Positions 24,895 to 33,820 of a DNA stretch of 64,000 nt are shown here, piece after piece. The DNA is from Gammaproteobacteria bacterium (lineage in GTDB: Bacteria; Pseudomonadota; Gammaproteobacteria; Pseudomonadales; Pseudomonadaceae). The notes below the pieces were generated by a model. That model did not search any database. It worked only from the letters and a program-made list of their open reading frames with translations, and had not been told where the DNA came from. The stretch's first letter is position 1. Every line of letters begins with the position of its first letter. The stretch spans positions 17,120 through 81,119 of the forward strand of contig JAAYFI010000007.1 in assembly GCA_012728315.1 (NCBI GenBank). Reading direction: 5' to 3'. The position numbers were made by a program, and so were the translations under genes.

Positions 24895-27119
24895 CGCTTA
24901 AATAAACCTTTCAGCGCATCTTTTAATTCAGGGCTGACTTTATCACCGAGTTTTTCATTAATCTTTTCATTGATTTTTTCACCCGCTAGAGTGGCAGCAA
25001 TTTTACCTAAGCCGTCTTGATCAATGCGGCAAGCTTTTGCCCCAAGCTCGAGTGGGCCGCGGCAGCGTATTGGCCATTCAAGACCAACATAGCGCTTGTT
25101 CACTTGGCAGGCAGGATCCGGCATTGGGTGGGTATCACCTTGGATAATCATGCCTAAACGATAATCAAGGCTGAGCACGCTCAGGTTGAGATTGCCTTGG
25201 CCTTTAACCGATAAGCCGGGAATAGCCACATGTAAGTCTGGGTTGTGAGCAATACCATTACGAATATTCAGGGTGCCGCGCAAATCGTTAAATGGTGTGT
25301 CTTTGTTGCCGCTATTGGGGCCTAGTTTTTTGCGGTTTAACGTAGCAATACCAATACAGAGTTGGCGCTCAAGGTTGGCATCGAGCAGCATGCCTTTGTG
25401 CAAAGCAAAGTCTAAAGTGCCATTTAAATGATCAACCCAAGCTTGTTCGCTATTGCCGCTGCTGCGCAGCTCTGCTGTGCTGTCGAGTAGCCCGGTGACT
25501 GTGACGTCCTGCTCCAAGGTTTGCATCACCTTGTCGATAGGAATGTTATGGGTGCTGAGCTTGAGCGTTAACAGTGGCTGTGGTGCAGCTGCGTCCAGGC
25601 GAGCACTGGTTTGAAAATCGCCGTTAAAGAGGCTGCCTTGCAGCGTGTTTAAAGTGATTACACCCTGTTTGGCGAGCAACTTAAGCTGCGCCTGTGAGAT
25701 TGGAAACTTGCGCAGCTGCAGTTCATTAAAGGTGAGATCAATCTCTGCATTTATTTTGCGTATTTGCTCAACGGGCAGTATCGGCTCTGTGCTCCAAGCT
25801 GACTTAGAGGGGCTGCTGGGTAGCGCAGTAGTGCCGCTAGTACCGGCTTCGCTTGTTTGCTTTTTCACTTCAGCCTGACGCTCAGTTGGCGCGTTTTCTT
25901 TAAGCACCGGCAAGTAACGGTCTGCATCCAGCTGGTCACCGCGTAGTTGTGCATAGAGCCTGTTCTGTGCGAGGTCTTTGATACCGACGCTGCCGGTTAA
26001 CTGGGTTTGGTCGATGCTGAGCGCTATATCGTTTAATAAGACACTGTTGCTGGTGCCTTGAAACAGGGTGCTGAGTTCAAAGTGGCTTAAGGCTTTTTTA
26101 TCCGCCATGTCTGGCAAGCTGATGCCAATTCCGCTTAGGAACTCTTGCAAGTTAACGGCGGCAATGGACAGTGCGCCCTTGAATTTTGCTTGTTTATCAA
26201 GCTCTGTTGCCTGTAGTTCACCCAAAGCTTTGAGTTGGTTAATTGACAGTTTAAGGTTATCCCAGTGCGCCACGTGCGCGCTTTGGTCATACAGCAAGTT
26301 ACCGCGCGCAGTGAAGTTGGCGGTTTTGCCCTGTAGCGGCTCGCCAGCTACCTCGCCTGAGAGTTTTAGATCATCCAGTATGATGCGTTGTAACACTTGA
26401 TCAATACTGGCCTTAGTGGTCAGCTCAATCCGTGCGCGCAGCAAAGGTTTAGCATTGCCAAAAAAACCGGAAAATTTCAAAGCGATAGGCTGCGCATCGC
26501 GAATGGCACCGGTCGTGAGTTGTACGCTTTCTAGGTTAAATTGTTGGCCGCTTTGTTCATCGTGAAAATCAATGCGTGCGCCATTGATAATTAGACTGTT
26601 GATATCCAGTTTGAGCGGCGTAGTGCGCGGTGCAGGTCGCTCAGCCGTACTGGGCGCTGTACTAACAGTGGCGTCGTTTTGCTGGCTTGTTGGCGCTGTT
26701 TTGGGTTCTTCTGCACGTGGCTGGCCAATATGCTCCCAGTTGCCTTGGCCTTGCGCATTGCGATGTAAATTTAGATTTAAACCATCAATGCGGATATCGC
26801 TCATTTGAATTTCTTTGCGCAGCAAAGGCATTACTTGTACGGATAAGCCCAGCAAGCGTAGATCGGCAAAAGGATCATCGGGCATTTCAGCGCTGGCGAC
26901 TTTGGCATCGGTGATTTCAATGCCCAGCCAAGGGAATAGGCTCCAGCCAATATCGCCGTTAAGCTCCAGTTCAAGATTGGCATGCTTGCGTGCGAGCTGG
27001 CGAATTTCGTCTTTGTAGTCGTTGGGATCAAAGAAGTGGGTCAGAGCAAATCCTGCGGCTACGACAATCAGTAGCACGCCAAGCAGTAGCAGACCGATAA
27101 GCTTGCTAAAAGATTTCAC
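24891..27119 (-). CDS. asmA: AsmA family protein
   Basis: Inner-membrane-anchored, mostly periplasmic protein of the AsmA/TamB-like group linked to phospholipid transport to the outer membrane. The 742 residues start with one transmembrane segment (about 8-29), then an AsmA N-terminal region (DPNDYKDEIRQLARKHANLEL), a low-complexity Pro/Thr/Ala linker (about 130-165), a second linker rich in Ser/Thr (about 420-445), and the C-terminal AsmA_2-type region with GTLDFALHKGMLLDANLERQ and DPACQVNKRYVGLEWPIRCRG. It leads asmA-mutY-yggX. Confidence 0.92.
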   Translation of the reverse strand: MKSFSKLIGLLLLGVLLIVVAAGFALTHFFDPNDYKDEIRQLARKHANLELELNGDIGWSLFPWLGIEITDAKVASAEMPDDPFADLRLLGLSVQVMPLLRKEIQMSDIRIDGLNLNLHRNAQGQGNWEHIGQPRAEEPKTAPTSQQNDATVSTAPSTAERPAPRTTPLKLDINSLIINGARIDFHDEQSGQQFNLESVQLTTGAIRDAQPIALKFSGFFGNAKPLLRARIELTTKASIDQVLQRIILDDLKLSGEVAGEPLQGKTANFTARGNLLYDQSAHVAHWDNLKLSINQLKALGELQATELDKQAKFKGALSIAAVNLQEFLSGIGISLPDMADKKALSHFELSTLFQGTSNSVLLNDIALSIDQTQLTGSVGIKDLAQNRLYAQLRGDQLDADRYLPVLKENAPTERQAEVKKQTSEAGTSGTTALPSSPSKSAWSTEPILPVEQIRKINAEIDLTFNELQLRKFPISQAQLKLLAKQGVITLNTLQGSLFNGDFQTSARLDAAAPQPLLTLKLSTHNIPIDKVMQTLEQDVTVTGLLDSTAELRSSGNSEQAWVDHLNGTLDFALHKGMLLDANLERQLCIGIATLNRKKLGPNSGNKDTPFNDLRGTLNIRNGIAHNPDLHVAIPGLSVKGQGNLNLSVLSLDYRLGMIIQGDTHPMPDPACQVNKRYVGLEWPIRCRGPLELGAKACRIDQDGLGKIAATLAGEKINEKINEKLGDKVSPELKDALKGLFKR

Positions 27120-27198
27120 GGGCTGTTTCCTTTTTAAGTTAATTGCATTGCTTACAGTGTAGTTCAGCAGACGATTGAAAGCAGAGTGATCTGAGAGT

Positions 27199-27600
27199 TC
27201 AATCTATGCTAACAATTGAGAGCGATTTATTTGTTGCCAGTTGGAGTAGTTCTGTTTGGTCTTTAGGAATGGCGACGTGCAGTGAGGCCTGTGCCTCGTG
27301 TGCCAAGCGTAAAGCTTCTTCTAGAACGCGCCGCGCCACGCCGCGCTTGCGGGTTAAAGCGCGCACACATAAATGCGAAAGCGTCCAAGTGTCAGCGTGC
27401 TTATTCAGTAGCGCCGCACCCAGTAGACGGCTATTAAAACGTGCTGTAACTAAAGTGTTATGGGCCAGACCGTGTTCAATCAAAGCTGCCGCATTGGCAT
27501 AAGGCGCCAGTAACCACTGCGGTGCATCAGCATAGATTTTTTCAAGGTCGGCAAGGTCTTGCGCACTGGGATGTTCGGCACTTTCAAAGTAAACAGGCAT
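27199..27600 (-). CDS. GNAT-fold protein, PanZ/PanM acetyl-CoA sensor-like
   Basis: The 133-residue protein has a GNAT acetyltransferase fold: LLGAALLNKHADTWTLSHLCVRALTRKRGVARRVLEEALRLAHE contains the beta4-alpha3 acetyl-CoA loop (RKRGVARR). In enterobacteria PanZ of this type drives maturation and feedback control of PanD; whether this shorter pseudomonad version does so is unknown. The start is the ATG at 27598-27600 with GGAG upstream; the frame extends 13 codons further without a good start. It is divergent from hisB. Confidence 0.72.
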   Translation of the reverse strand: MPVYFESAEHPSAQDLADLEKIYADAPQWLLAPYANAAALIEHGLAHNTLVTARFNSRLLGAALLNKHADTWTLSHLCVRALTRKRGVARRVLEEALRLAHEAQASLHVAIPKDQTELLQLATNKSLSIVSID

Positions 27601-27739
27601 TACAAAACTCCTAAATAGATCGGTTAGTGTACAGCCCAAGAACGTCTATCGGTAGCGGTCATCGCTGTTGCAAGCCTATAATGACTCACTTATGAGATAA
27701 CTCGGCCGTATTATGCGGCTTTTAGCGGTGGAGCAAATC

Positions 27740-28333
27740 ATGACCGAACGTAAGGTGTCTGTTGAACGTAATACACTTGAGACTCAAGTTAAGGCCACAA
27801 TCAATTTAGATGGCACTGGCGAGGGTCGTTTTGCAATTGGTGTGCCTTTTTTGGAACACATGCTGGATCAAGTGGCGCGCCATGGTTTGATCGATTTGGA
27901 TGTCGAATGCACAGGCGATTTGCACATTGATGATCACCATACTGTTGAAGATGTAGGTATCACTCTTGGCCAAGCCTTTGCTAAAGCTGTGGGTGATAAG
28001 CGCGGTTTGCGCCGCTACGGTCACTCCTATGTGCCTATGGATGAAGCGCTTTCTCGTGTGGCCTTAGATTTCTCTGGGCGTCCGGGTTTGCAGATGCATG
28101 TGCCTTTTACCCGCGCGCTCGTGGGCGGCTTTGATGTGGATTTGTTTCAAGAGTTTTTCCAAGGCTTTGTTAACCACGCTCAGGTCACTTTGCATATTGA
28201 TAATCTACGTGGCACCAATACTCACCACCAGATTGAGACAGTGTTTAAGGCTTTTGGTCGTGCTTTACGCATGGCCGTAGAAATTGATCCACGTATGGAA
28301 GGTCGTATGCCATCTACTAAGGGTAGCCTGTGA
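27740..28333 (+). CDS. hisB: Imidazoleglycerol-phosphate dehydratase HisB
   Basis: Histidine biosynthesis step 6, manganese-dependent dehydration of imidazole glycerol phosphate. The 197-residue monofunctional form has the metal motifs DDHHTVED and NTHHQIE, plus [17 protein letters not shown] and DFSGRP. The ATG at 27740 has GGTGGAG before it and gives the standard length; the upstream in-frame codon is less likely. The stop overlaps the hisH start by one base (TGATG). Confidence 0.97.
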   Translation: MTERKVSVERNTLETQVKATINLDGTGEGRFAIGVPFLEHMLDQVARHGLIDLDVECTGDLHIDDHHTVEDVGITLGQAFAKAVGDKRGLRRYGHSYVPMDEALSRVALDFSGRPGLQMHVPFTRALVGGFDVDLFQEFFQGFVNHAQVTLHIDNLRGTNTHHQIETVFKAFGRALRMAVEIDPRMEGRMPSTKGSL

Positions 28334-28971
28334 TGCAAACCGTCGCCGTAATTGATTACGGGATGGGTAATTTACATTCAGTCGGTAAAGCACTGGAGCA
28401 CGTGGGTTCTGCCCGCGTGCAAATTACTAGCGACCCGCAAGTGATCCGTGATGCTGATCGTGTGGTACTGCCGGGAGTGGGTGCAATACGTGATTGCATG
28501 GCGCAGATGCAGGAGCATCAATTGCTCGATGTCATTCGAGAAGTGAGCAGTGACCGACCTTTTCTAGGTATTTGCGTGGGCATGCAAGCGTTACTTGATA
28601 GCAGCGAGGAAAATGGCGGTGTAGATTGTTTAGGCCTGTTTCCTGGGCGTGTGCGTGCTTTCGGTGCCGACCTGTACGAAGGCGAGCAACGCTTAAAAGT
28701 GCCACATATGGGGTGGAATACCGTTGCGCAATGCTTGCCGCATCCGTTGTGGCATAACATTCCAGATCTATCGCGATTTTACTTTGTGCACAGTTATTAT
28801 GTTGCCGCAGACAACCCGCGGCACGTGGCCGGTCGCACTCAGTATGCTGTTGAGTTTGCGGCAGCTTTAGCGGATGGTGCACGCTTTGCTGTGCAGTTTC
28901 ATCCAGAAAAAAGCCATACCCATGGCTTACAATTGTTACAGAACTTTGTAGCTTGGGACGGGCGCTGGTAG
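28333..28971 (+). CDS. hisH: Imidazole glycerol phosphate synthase glutaminase subunit HisH
   Basis: Class I glutamine amidotransferase supplying ammonia to HisF. Catalytic Cys81 sits in [11 protein letters not shown]; the His/Glu of the triad are in FHPEKSH near the C-terminus; the N-terminus [20 protein letters not shown] is typical. 212 residues. Translationally coupled to hisB by TGATG. Confidence 0.97.
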   Translation: MQTVAVIDYGMGNLHSVGKALEHVGSARVQITSDPQVIRDADRVVLPGVGAIRDCMAQMQEHQLLDVIREVSSDRPFLGICVGMQALLDSSEENGGVDCLGLFPGRVRAFGADLYEGEQRLKVPHMGWNTVAQCLPHPLWHNIPDLSRFYFVHSYYVAADNPRHVAGRTQYAVEFAAALADGARFAVQFHPEKSHTHGLQLLQNFVAWDGRW

Positions 28972-29022
28972 CGTCGGATTCTGAGTTAATCGATTGACTT
29001 AACTTTTAGGCAGGCTGATTTA

Positions 29023-29757
29023 ATGCTGATTATTCCCGCGATTGATTTAAAAGATGGTGCTTGTGTACGACTGCGCCAAGGACGTATGGAAGATTCTACT
29101 GTTTTTTCAAATGATCCAGTGGAAATGGCCGCGAAGTGGGTAGAGGCGGGTTGCCGTCGCTTGCACTTAGTTGACCTCAATGGTGCCTTTGCTGGCGAGC
29201 CGGTGAATGGCGAAGTTGTTAAAGCCATTGCTGCGCGTTACCCCGATCTGCCGATTCAGATTGGCGGCGGTATTCGCAATCTTGAGACCATCGAGCATTA
29301 TGTGCGTGCTGGCGTTAGCTATGTGATTATCGGCACCAAAGCGGTGAAAGAGCCTGAGTTCGTCGCCGAAGCTTGTAAAGCTTTTCCAGGTAAAGTCATT
29401 GTTGGCTTAGATGCGATGAATGGTTTTGTCGCCACCGATGGCTGGGCGCAAATCAGCGAGCTGCAAGTGACTGATTTAGCTAAGCGCTTTGAAGCCGATG
29501 GGGTGTCCGCGATTGTTTATACCGATATTGCCAAAGACGGCATGATGCAAGGTTGTAACGTTGAGGCGACAGCAGCATTAGCACGTGCGACTAGCATTCC
29601 GGTCATTGCTTCAGGCGGTATTCATAATTTGGGTGATGTGCAATCGTTATTAAATGCACGTGCGCCGGGCATTGTTGGTGCTATTACTGGCCGTGCGATC
29701 TATGAAGGCACGCTGGATATTGCCGAAGCGCAAGCTTTGTGCGACAGCTTTAAGTAA
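29023..29757 (+). CDS. hisA: ProFAR isomerase HisA
   Basis: Beta/alpha-barrel enzyme, 1-(5-phosphoribosyl)-5-[(5-phosphoribosylamino)methylideneamino]imidazole-4-carboxamide isomerase. The two catalytic aspartates are Asp8 (IPAIDLKDG) and the one in [16 protein letters not shown] (about residue 129). Phosphate-binding loops GGGIRN and ASGGIHN occur in both half-barrels. 244 residues. It follows hisH by 51 bp; hisF comes only after a 239-bp gap with REP elements. Confidence 0.97.
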   Translation: MLIIPAIDLKDGACVRLRQGRMEDSTVFSNDPVEMAAKWVEAGCRRLHLVDLNGAFAGEPVNGEVVKAIAARYPDLPIQIGGGIRNLETIEHYVRAGVSYVIIGTKAVKEPEFVAEACKAFPGKVIVGLDAMNGFVATDGWAQISELQVTDLAKRFEADGVSAIVYTDIAKDGMMQGCNVEATAALARATSIPVIASGGIHNLGDVQSLLNARAPGIVGAITGRAIYEGTLDIAEAQALCDSFK

Positions 29758-29769
29758 TTCTGTCACTCA

Positions 29770-29916
29770 TGTAGGTCGGCCCTTTAGGGCCGATGCTGGG
29801 ATTTGCAAAATTGCGCTTGTCGCCCATAAATGGACGACCTACAGGGTTTAGCGTGGGCGGTTTAGCTTGGCTGCGCATGTGATTGCTGCTGTAGGTCGCC
29901 CCTTTAGGGTCGACAT
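29770..29916. repeat. Cluster of three REP-like palindromes between hisA and hisF
   Basis: Three palindromes sharing the edge GTAGGTCG: 29771-29794 (TCGGCCCT-TT-AGGGCCGA), 29819-29843 (inverted orientation, GTCGCCCATAAATGGACGAC then CTACA) and 29890-29916 (TCGCCCCTTTAGGGTCGA). The first and third are also followed by a related TGGGATTTG...ATTGCGCT stretch, giving a 120-bp-spaced direct repeat. The same family recurs at 54.5-54.7 kb and 63.7 kb. Confidence 0.8.
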
Positions 29917-29996
29917 TGGGATTTGTATGATTGCGCTGTGGTTTGCATTGGTTTTTAATGCAAAATATTTATTTTATTGACTCTGTGGAGAGCCGC

Positions 29997-30776
29997 ATGA
30001 CGCTCGCGAAACGTATCATTCCTTGCCTTGATGTTGAAAATGGCCGCGTGGTAAAAGGCGTAAAATTTGAGAATATTCGTGATGCTGGCGATCCGGTAGA
30101 AATTGCTCGCCGTTATAACGAGCAAGGCGCTGATGAAATCACCTTTCTTGATATTACGGCGACGATTGAAGGCCGTGACACCATGTTGAAAACGGTTGAG
30201 CGAATGGCCAGCCAAGTCTTTATTCCATTGACTGTGGGCGGTGGTGTGCGCACTGTGAATGATATTCGCAACTTACTGAATGCGGGTGCGGATAAGGTTT
30301 CGATTAACTCAGCGGCAGTATTTACACCTGAGTTTGTGCGTGAGGCAGCCGAGCACTTCGGTTCGCAATCCATTGTTGTGGCGATTGATGCCAAGCAAGT
30401 ATCAGCAGTTGGCGAGCCACCACGCTGGGAGATTTTTACCCATGGCGGCCGCAAGCCTACTGGCATTGATGCGGTTGAGTGGGCGAAGAAAATGGAAAGC
30501 TACGGTGCTGGTGAGATCTTGCTGACCAGTATGGATCAGGACGGCATGAAGAATGGCTTTGACTTAGGTGTCACCCGTGCGGTGAGTGAAGCGGTCGGTA
30601 TTCCAGTGATTGCCTCCGGTGGTGTAGGTAACTTACAACACTTAGCCGATGGTATTTTGCTCGGTAAGGCGGATGCAGTATTGGCCGCCAGTATTTTTCA
30701 TTTTGGCGAATACACCATCCCTGAAGCTAAAGCATTTTTAGCCAGCCAAGGTATTGTGGTGCGTGAAAGTAAATAA
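29997..30776 (+). CDS. hisF: Imidazole glycerol phosphate synthase cyclase subunit HisF
   Basis: Barrel enzyme that with HisH forms imidazole glycerol phosphate and AICAR. Catalytic Asp12 in [16 protein letters not shown] and the second Asp in VVAIDAKQ (about 131); phosphate loops GGGVRT and ASGGVGN. The ATG at 29997 has GGAG about 8 bases before it and gives 259 residues, the normal size; the frame extends to 29931 without support. It probably has its own promoter given the REP-filled gap. Confidence 0.97.
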   Translation: MTLAKRIIPCLDVENGRVVKGVKFENIRDAGDPVEIARRYNEQGADEITFLDITATIEGRDTMLKTVERMASQVFIPLTVGGGVRTVNDIRNLLNAGADKVSINSAAVFTPEFVREAAEHFGSQSIVVAIDAKQVSAVGEPPRWEIFTHGGRKPTGIDAVEWAKKMESYGAGEILLTSMDQDGMKNGFDLGVTRAVSEAVGIPVIASGGVGNLQHLADGILLGKADAVLAASIFHFGEYTIPEAKAFLASQGIVVRESK

Positions 30777-30922
30777 TTAGGCTGGGTGTGAGGGGCGATA
30801 GCTTTTAGCTCTTGAGACGGCGCTGTGTGGGCGGCTTTGTCGGCTCTCTCTAGCTCACTGTGCGACTGCAGCAAACATTACAAAATACGCCTGCTAACCC
30901 AGCCCGTGGCAAGATAAGCAAT

Positions 30923-30968
30923 CCCTGTTGATGTTGCATGAAACCCCTCAGTGGGCTTATCAACAGGG
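30923..30968. terminator. Hairpin after hisF
   Basis: CCCTGTTGAT (30923-30932) and ATCAACAGGG (30959-30968) form a perfect 10-bp inverted repeat around 26 nt that contains a smaller CCC/GGG stem. No clear T-run follows, so it may be a factor-dependent terminator or RNA 3'-end structure. It lies 147 bp after hisF in the convergent hisF-ctpA gap. Confidence 0.4.
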
Positions 30969-31007
30969 TGAAATGGGGTGCTGTTTTAATCAGTAGGTGT
31001 CAATCTG

Positions 31008-31043
31008 CAGCAGCGGTATGGCCATGTGTAGATACCGCTGCTG
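31008..31043 (-). terminator. Hairpin after ctpA
   Basis: CAGCAGCGGTAT and ATACCGCTGCTG form a perfect 12-bp stem with a 12-base loop, 12 bp beyond the ctpA stop on the minus strand. It lacks a long U-run but its place and strength suggest the ctpA mRNA end. Confidence 0.5.
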
Positions 31044-31054
31044 AGTCGAGCGGC

Positions 31055-32380
31055 TTAAGGTGTTTTGGTGCTGCGCAGTACATTTATGCCTTTAAGCAAA
31101 TTCATGGCTTGATTGACCTGATAGTCTTCATCTTGCAAACGTGGCGTGGCGTTTTTATTGGTTTTGCTCGGTTTGTCTGCAGCGGCATTGCCGTTACCTA
31201 AATGACCAGCAAGATCGGCCTCTTTAACTCCAATGACGCCGTCTTCTTGGCTGATTTTTGCGCGCTCAACGGTAATATCAGGAACAATGCCTTGCGCTTG
31301 GATTGAGCGACCCTTAGGTGTGTAATACAGTGCCGTGGTGAGTTTAAGCGCGCGATCATTATTGAGTGGTAGTACTGTTTGAACTGAGCCTTTGCCGAAG
31401 CTGTCGGTGCCCATGATTACGGCGCGTTGATGATCTTGTAAGGCGCCAGCGACAATTTCCGAAGCCGAGGCGCTGCCGCCATTAATTAAGACCACCATAG
31501 GCACGCCTGCACTGGCATTTGCTGCTGTGGCAGAGAAGCGTAACTCGGCATTGGCTAAACGGCCTTTGGTATAAACAATTAAGCCAGAGCTGAGAAAATG
31601 GTCAGTGACCTCTACTGCGGCTTGCAATACACCGCCTGGGTTGTTACGTAAATCCATAACCAAGCCTTTTAAAGGCTGACCTTTATTGTCTTTTTTCAAG
31701 CTGGCCAAGGCTTTAGCGACTTCGGCACCGCTATTGACTTGAAACTGACTGATGCGAATAAAGCCGTAGCCATCTTCTAAAAGCTGACTTTTTACACTGC
31801 GACTTTTAATGATGGCGCGTTTCAGATTGACCTCAAAAGGTTTGCGAGCATCGCGGACAATCGTTAAGCGAATGCTGGTGCCAGGCTTGCCGCGCATCTT
31901 CTCTACCGCTTCCATCAAAGATAAACCCTTAGTGGGTTGATCATCGATTTTGATAATTAAGTCTTGTGCTTCAAGACCCGCAGCCGCTGCAGGTGAGTCG
32001 TCAATGGGCGCAATCACTTGGAGTATGCCGTCTTCTAAACCGACTTCAATGCCTAGCCCGCCAAACTCACCGCTGGTGCTTTCTTGCAACTCACGAAAAG
32101 CGTCAGGTTCTAAATAACTGGAGTGCGGGTCTAAGTTGCTGAGCATGCCTTTAATAGCATTTTCAAATAAAGTTTTATCGTCGATGGGTTCGACGTAAGC
32201 GGTTTTAATGCGCTCTAACACCTCAGCAAAGGTGCGTAGATCGTTTAACGGCAACGTTTCGGTTGGCGTTGTGTCCACTACGGTTGGGCTGGGTGCCGCG
32301 TTGACGCCTGTATTGATCAAGCCCAACAACAGCAAAGAACTTAATAACGCTGAGGCTAAACGTGTTTTAGTAAAGGGCAT
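31055..32380 (-). CDS. ctpA: Carboxyl-terminal processing protease CtpA (S41 family)
   Basis: Periplasmic Ser/Lys-dyad protease; in Pseudomonas CtpA degrades peptidoglycan cross-link hydrolases with a partner lipoprotein. Signal peptide about 1-28, PDZ domain about 95-180 (GGLGIEVGLEDG), S41 core with DLRNNPGG, nucleophile Ser305 in GGSASASEIVAGAL and Lys330 in DSFGKGSVQ. 441 residues from the ATG at 32380, preceded by AGGAG; an upstream in-frame start would add 18 residues before the signal. It follows envC by 32 bp. Confidence 0.94.
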   Translation of the reverse strand: MPFTKTRLASALLSSLLLLGLINTGVNAAPSPTVVDTTPTETLPLNDLRTFAEVLERIKTAYVEPIDDKTLFENAIKGMLSNLDPHSSYLEPDAFRELQESTSGEFGGLGIEVGLEDGILQVIAPIDDSPAAAAGLEAQDLIIKIDDQPTKGLSLMEAVEKMRGKPGTSIRLTIVRDARKPFEVNLKRAIIKSRSVKSQLLEDGYGFIRISQFQVNSGAEVAKALASLKKDNKGQPLKGLVMDLRNNPGGVLQAAVEVTDHFLSSGLIVYTKGRLANAELRFSATAANASAGVPMVVLINGGSASASEIVAGALQDHQRAVIMGTDSFGKGSVQTVLPLNNDRALKLTTALYYTPKGRSIQAQGIVPDITVERAKISQEDGVIGVKEADLAGHLGNGNAAADKPSKTNKNATPRLQDEDYQVNQAMNLLKGINVLRSTKTP

Positions 32381-32412
32381 GATGTTACTCCTAGAGAATT
32401 GTGGCATTCCAA

Positions 32413-33693
32413 CTAGCCTTGTGTGCGGCACCATTGTGTTGGATCGGCAGGCTTTCCTTTTTGGCGTATAGCAAAATACAGTGCGGTTTGATCCTGTCCG
32501 CCGGTGTTGCCGACCGTTGAAATAACTTGGCCGGTCTGCACCATATCGCCAGGGCTACTTAATAAGCTTTGATTATGCCCGTATAAGCTCAGGTAACCAT
32601 CACCATGATCAACAATGACCAGCAGCCCTGCGCCGCGTAGCCAGTCTGCAAATACTACACGACCTGAATGGATTGCGCGTACTTGTGTGCCAGGTTGTGA
32701 GCTAATTAAAACACCATCCCATTTGCTGCGAGTGTCGCCGCGCGCGCTGCCGAAACGCGCAATTAGACGACCATTGACAGGCCAAGGTAACTTGCCGCGC
32801 ACACTGGCAAATGACCCGCCTTGATGGGTGACTGCGGTTGATACCATCGGACTGTGCGGTTGCTTGCTGGGCGTTGTGACGGGGCTGCTGCCGAGCATCT
32901 GTTGTGCTTCTTGGCGCTGTTGCTCGGCTAAACGTTGTTGGCGTTTACGTTCAGCTTCACGTGCTTCTTGAGCTTGACGCGCCAAGGTGGCTTCGATGGT
33001 TTGCAGCACTTTAGTGAGCTCAGCTTGGTCGGCTTGGCGATTCTTGAGCGACTGATTTTCTTTGCGTTGCTGCTGGCTCAGTACTGCTACTTTTTGCTGG
33101 CGTTGTTTGCGCAGGGTTTTGAGTGACTCTTGCTTGCTGAGTAGGCTGGCCTGTTGTTCGGCCAACTGTTGTTGCTGTTCGCTGATTTGGGTAGAAACAT
33201 TATTGATCTGGCGTAGGGTTTCGTTAAAGGTATTAATTTGCTGCTGACGTGCTTGGCCGATGTATTGATAGTACGTGAGGTTGCGTGAGAATTTTTCTGG
33301 CTGCTGTTGATTGAGCAGTAAGCGCAACGGCTCTTGCCTGCCGGACTGATAGGCGGCGCGAGCTTGGATCGCAATCAGTTTTTGCTGCTCAATGCGTGAG
33401 CTTTGCAGTTTTTTTTTCTGCTGATCGAGTGCTTTCAGTTCTTGTTCAGTTTTTTTTTCTTGATTACTTAATTCTTGGACTTGCTTTTCCAGCTCGCCAA
33501 TTTCGGTTTCGGTTTTTTTCAGCGCTTGTTCCGCTGTCGATTTTTCTTGCTGGATTTTATTTAATTGCTTTTTGAGCTCGGCAATATCTTGTGCCGCTTT
33601 GGCTATTTCTTGTTTGGTTTGCGTGCGTTGATCATTTGCCACGGCAGCAGTAAATACACAGCTGAGTAAAATAAAGAGAAATGTGCGTAGCAT
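32413..33693 (-). CDS. envC: EnvC-type murein hydrolase activator (degenerate M23)
   Basis: Periplasmic coiled-coil protein that activates cell-division amidases. The 426 residues comprise a signal peptide (about 1-19), a long coiled coil (about 20-270) rich in Gln, Glu and Lys, and a C-terminal LytM/M23 domain (about 310-425). Expected zinc ligands are missing: SKWDGVL stands where HxGxD is usual and LYFAIR replaces HLHF, so it should be a catalytically dead activator like EnvC. The ATG at 33693 is preferred to the TTG at 33714. It sits between gpmI and ctpA, as in Pseudomonas. Confidence 0.93.
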   Translation of the reverse strand: MLRTFLFILLSCVFTAAVANDQRTQTKQEIAKAAQDIAELKKQLNKIQQEKSTAEQALKKTETEIGELEKQVQELSNQEKKTEQELKALDQQKKKLQSSRIEQQKLIAIQARAAYQSGRQEPLRLLLNQQQPEKFSRNLTYYQYIGQARQQQINTFNETLRQINNVSTQISEQQQQLAEQQASLLSKQESLKTLRKQRQQKVAVLSQQQRKENQSLKNRQADQAELTKVLQTIEATLARQAQEAREAERKRQQRLAEQQRQEAQQMLGSSPVTTPSKQPHSPMVSTAVTHQGGSFASVRGKLPWPVNGRLIARFGSARGDTRSKWDGVLISSQPGTQVRAIHSGRVVFADWLRGAGLLVIVDHGDGYLSLYGHNQSLLSSPGDMVQTGQVISTVGNTGGQDQTALYFAIRQKGKPADPTQWCRTQG

Positions 33694-33777
33694 GGCGTAG
33701 GTTAACCTGAGCAATACAAAGATTTGATTATGCCTAATAATATTGCGGCTAGCAGCATACTAAATAGGATTAAAGCA

Positions 33778-33808
33778 CTGCAGGGCGCTGAATTTGGCAG
33801 CCCTGCAG
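33778..33808 (-). terminator. Hairpin between gpmI and envC
   Basis: CTGCAGGGC and GCCCTGCAG pair over 9 bp around a 13-base loop, 12 bp after the gpmI stop on the minus strand; a short T-rich run (GCTTTAA) follows. A leaky terminator or processing stem would allow partial readthrough into envC. Confidence 0.5.
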
Positions 33809-33820
33809 CACAGTGAGCTG

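Noticed and set aside
30938..31201. 87-codon plus-strand frame between hisF and ctpA
   Set aside because: It passes through two hairpins and the antisense of ctpA, and has no ribosome site or protein features.
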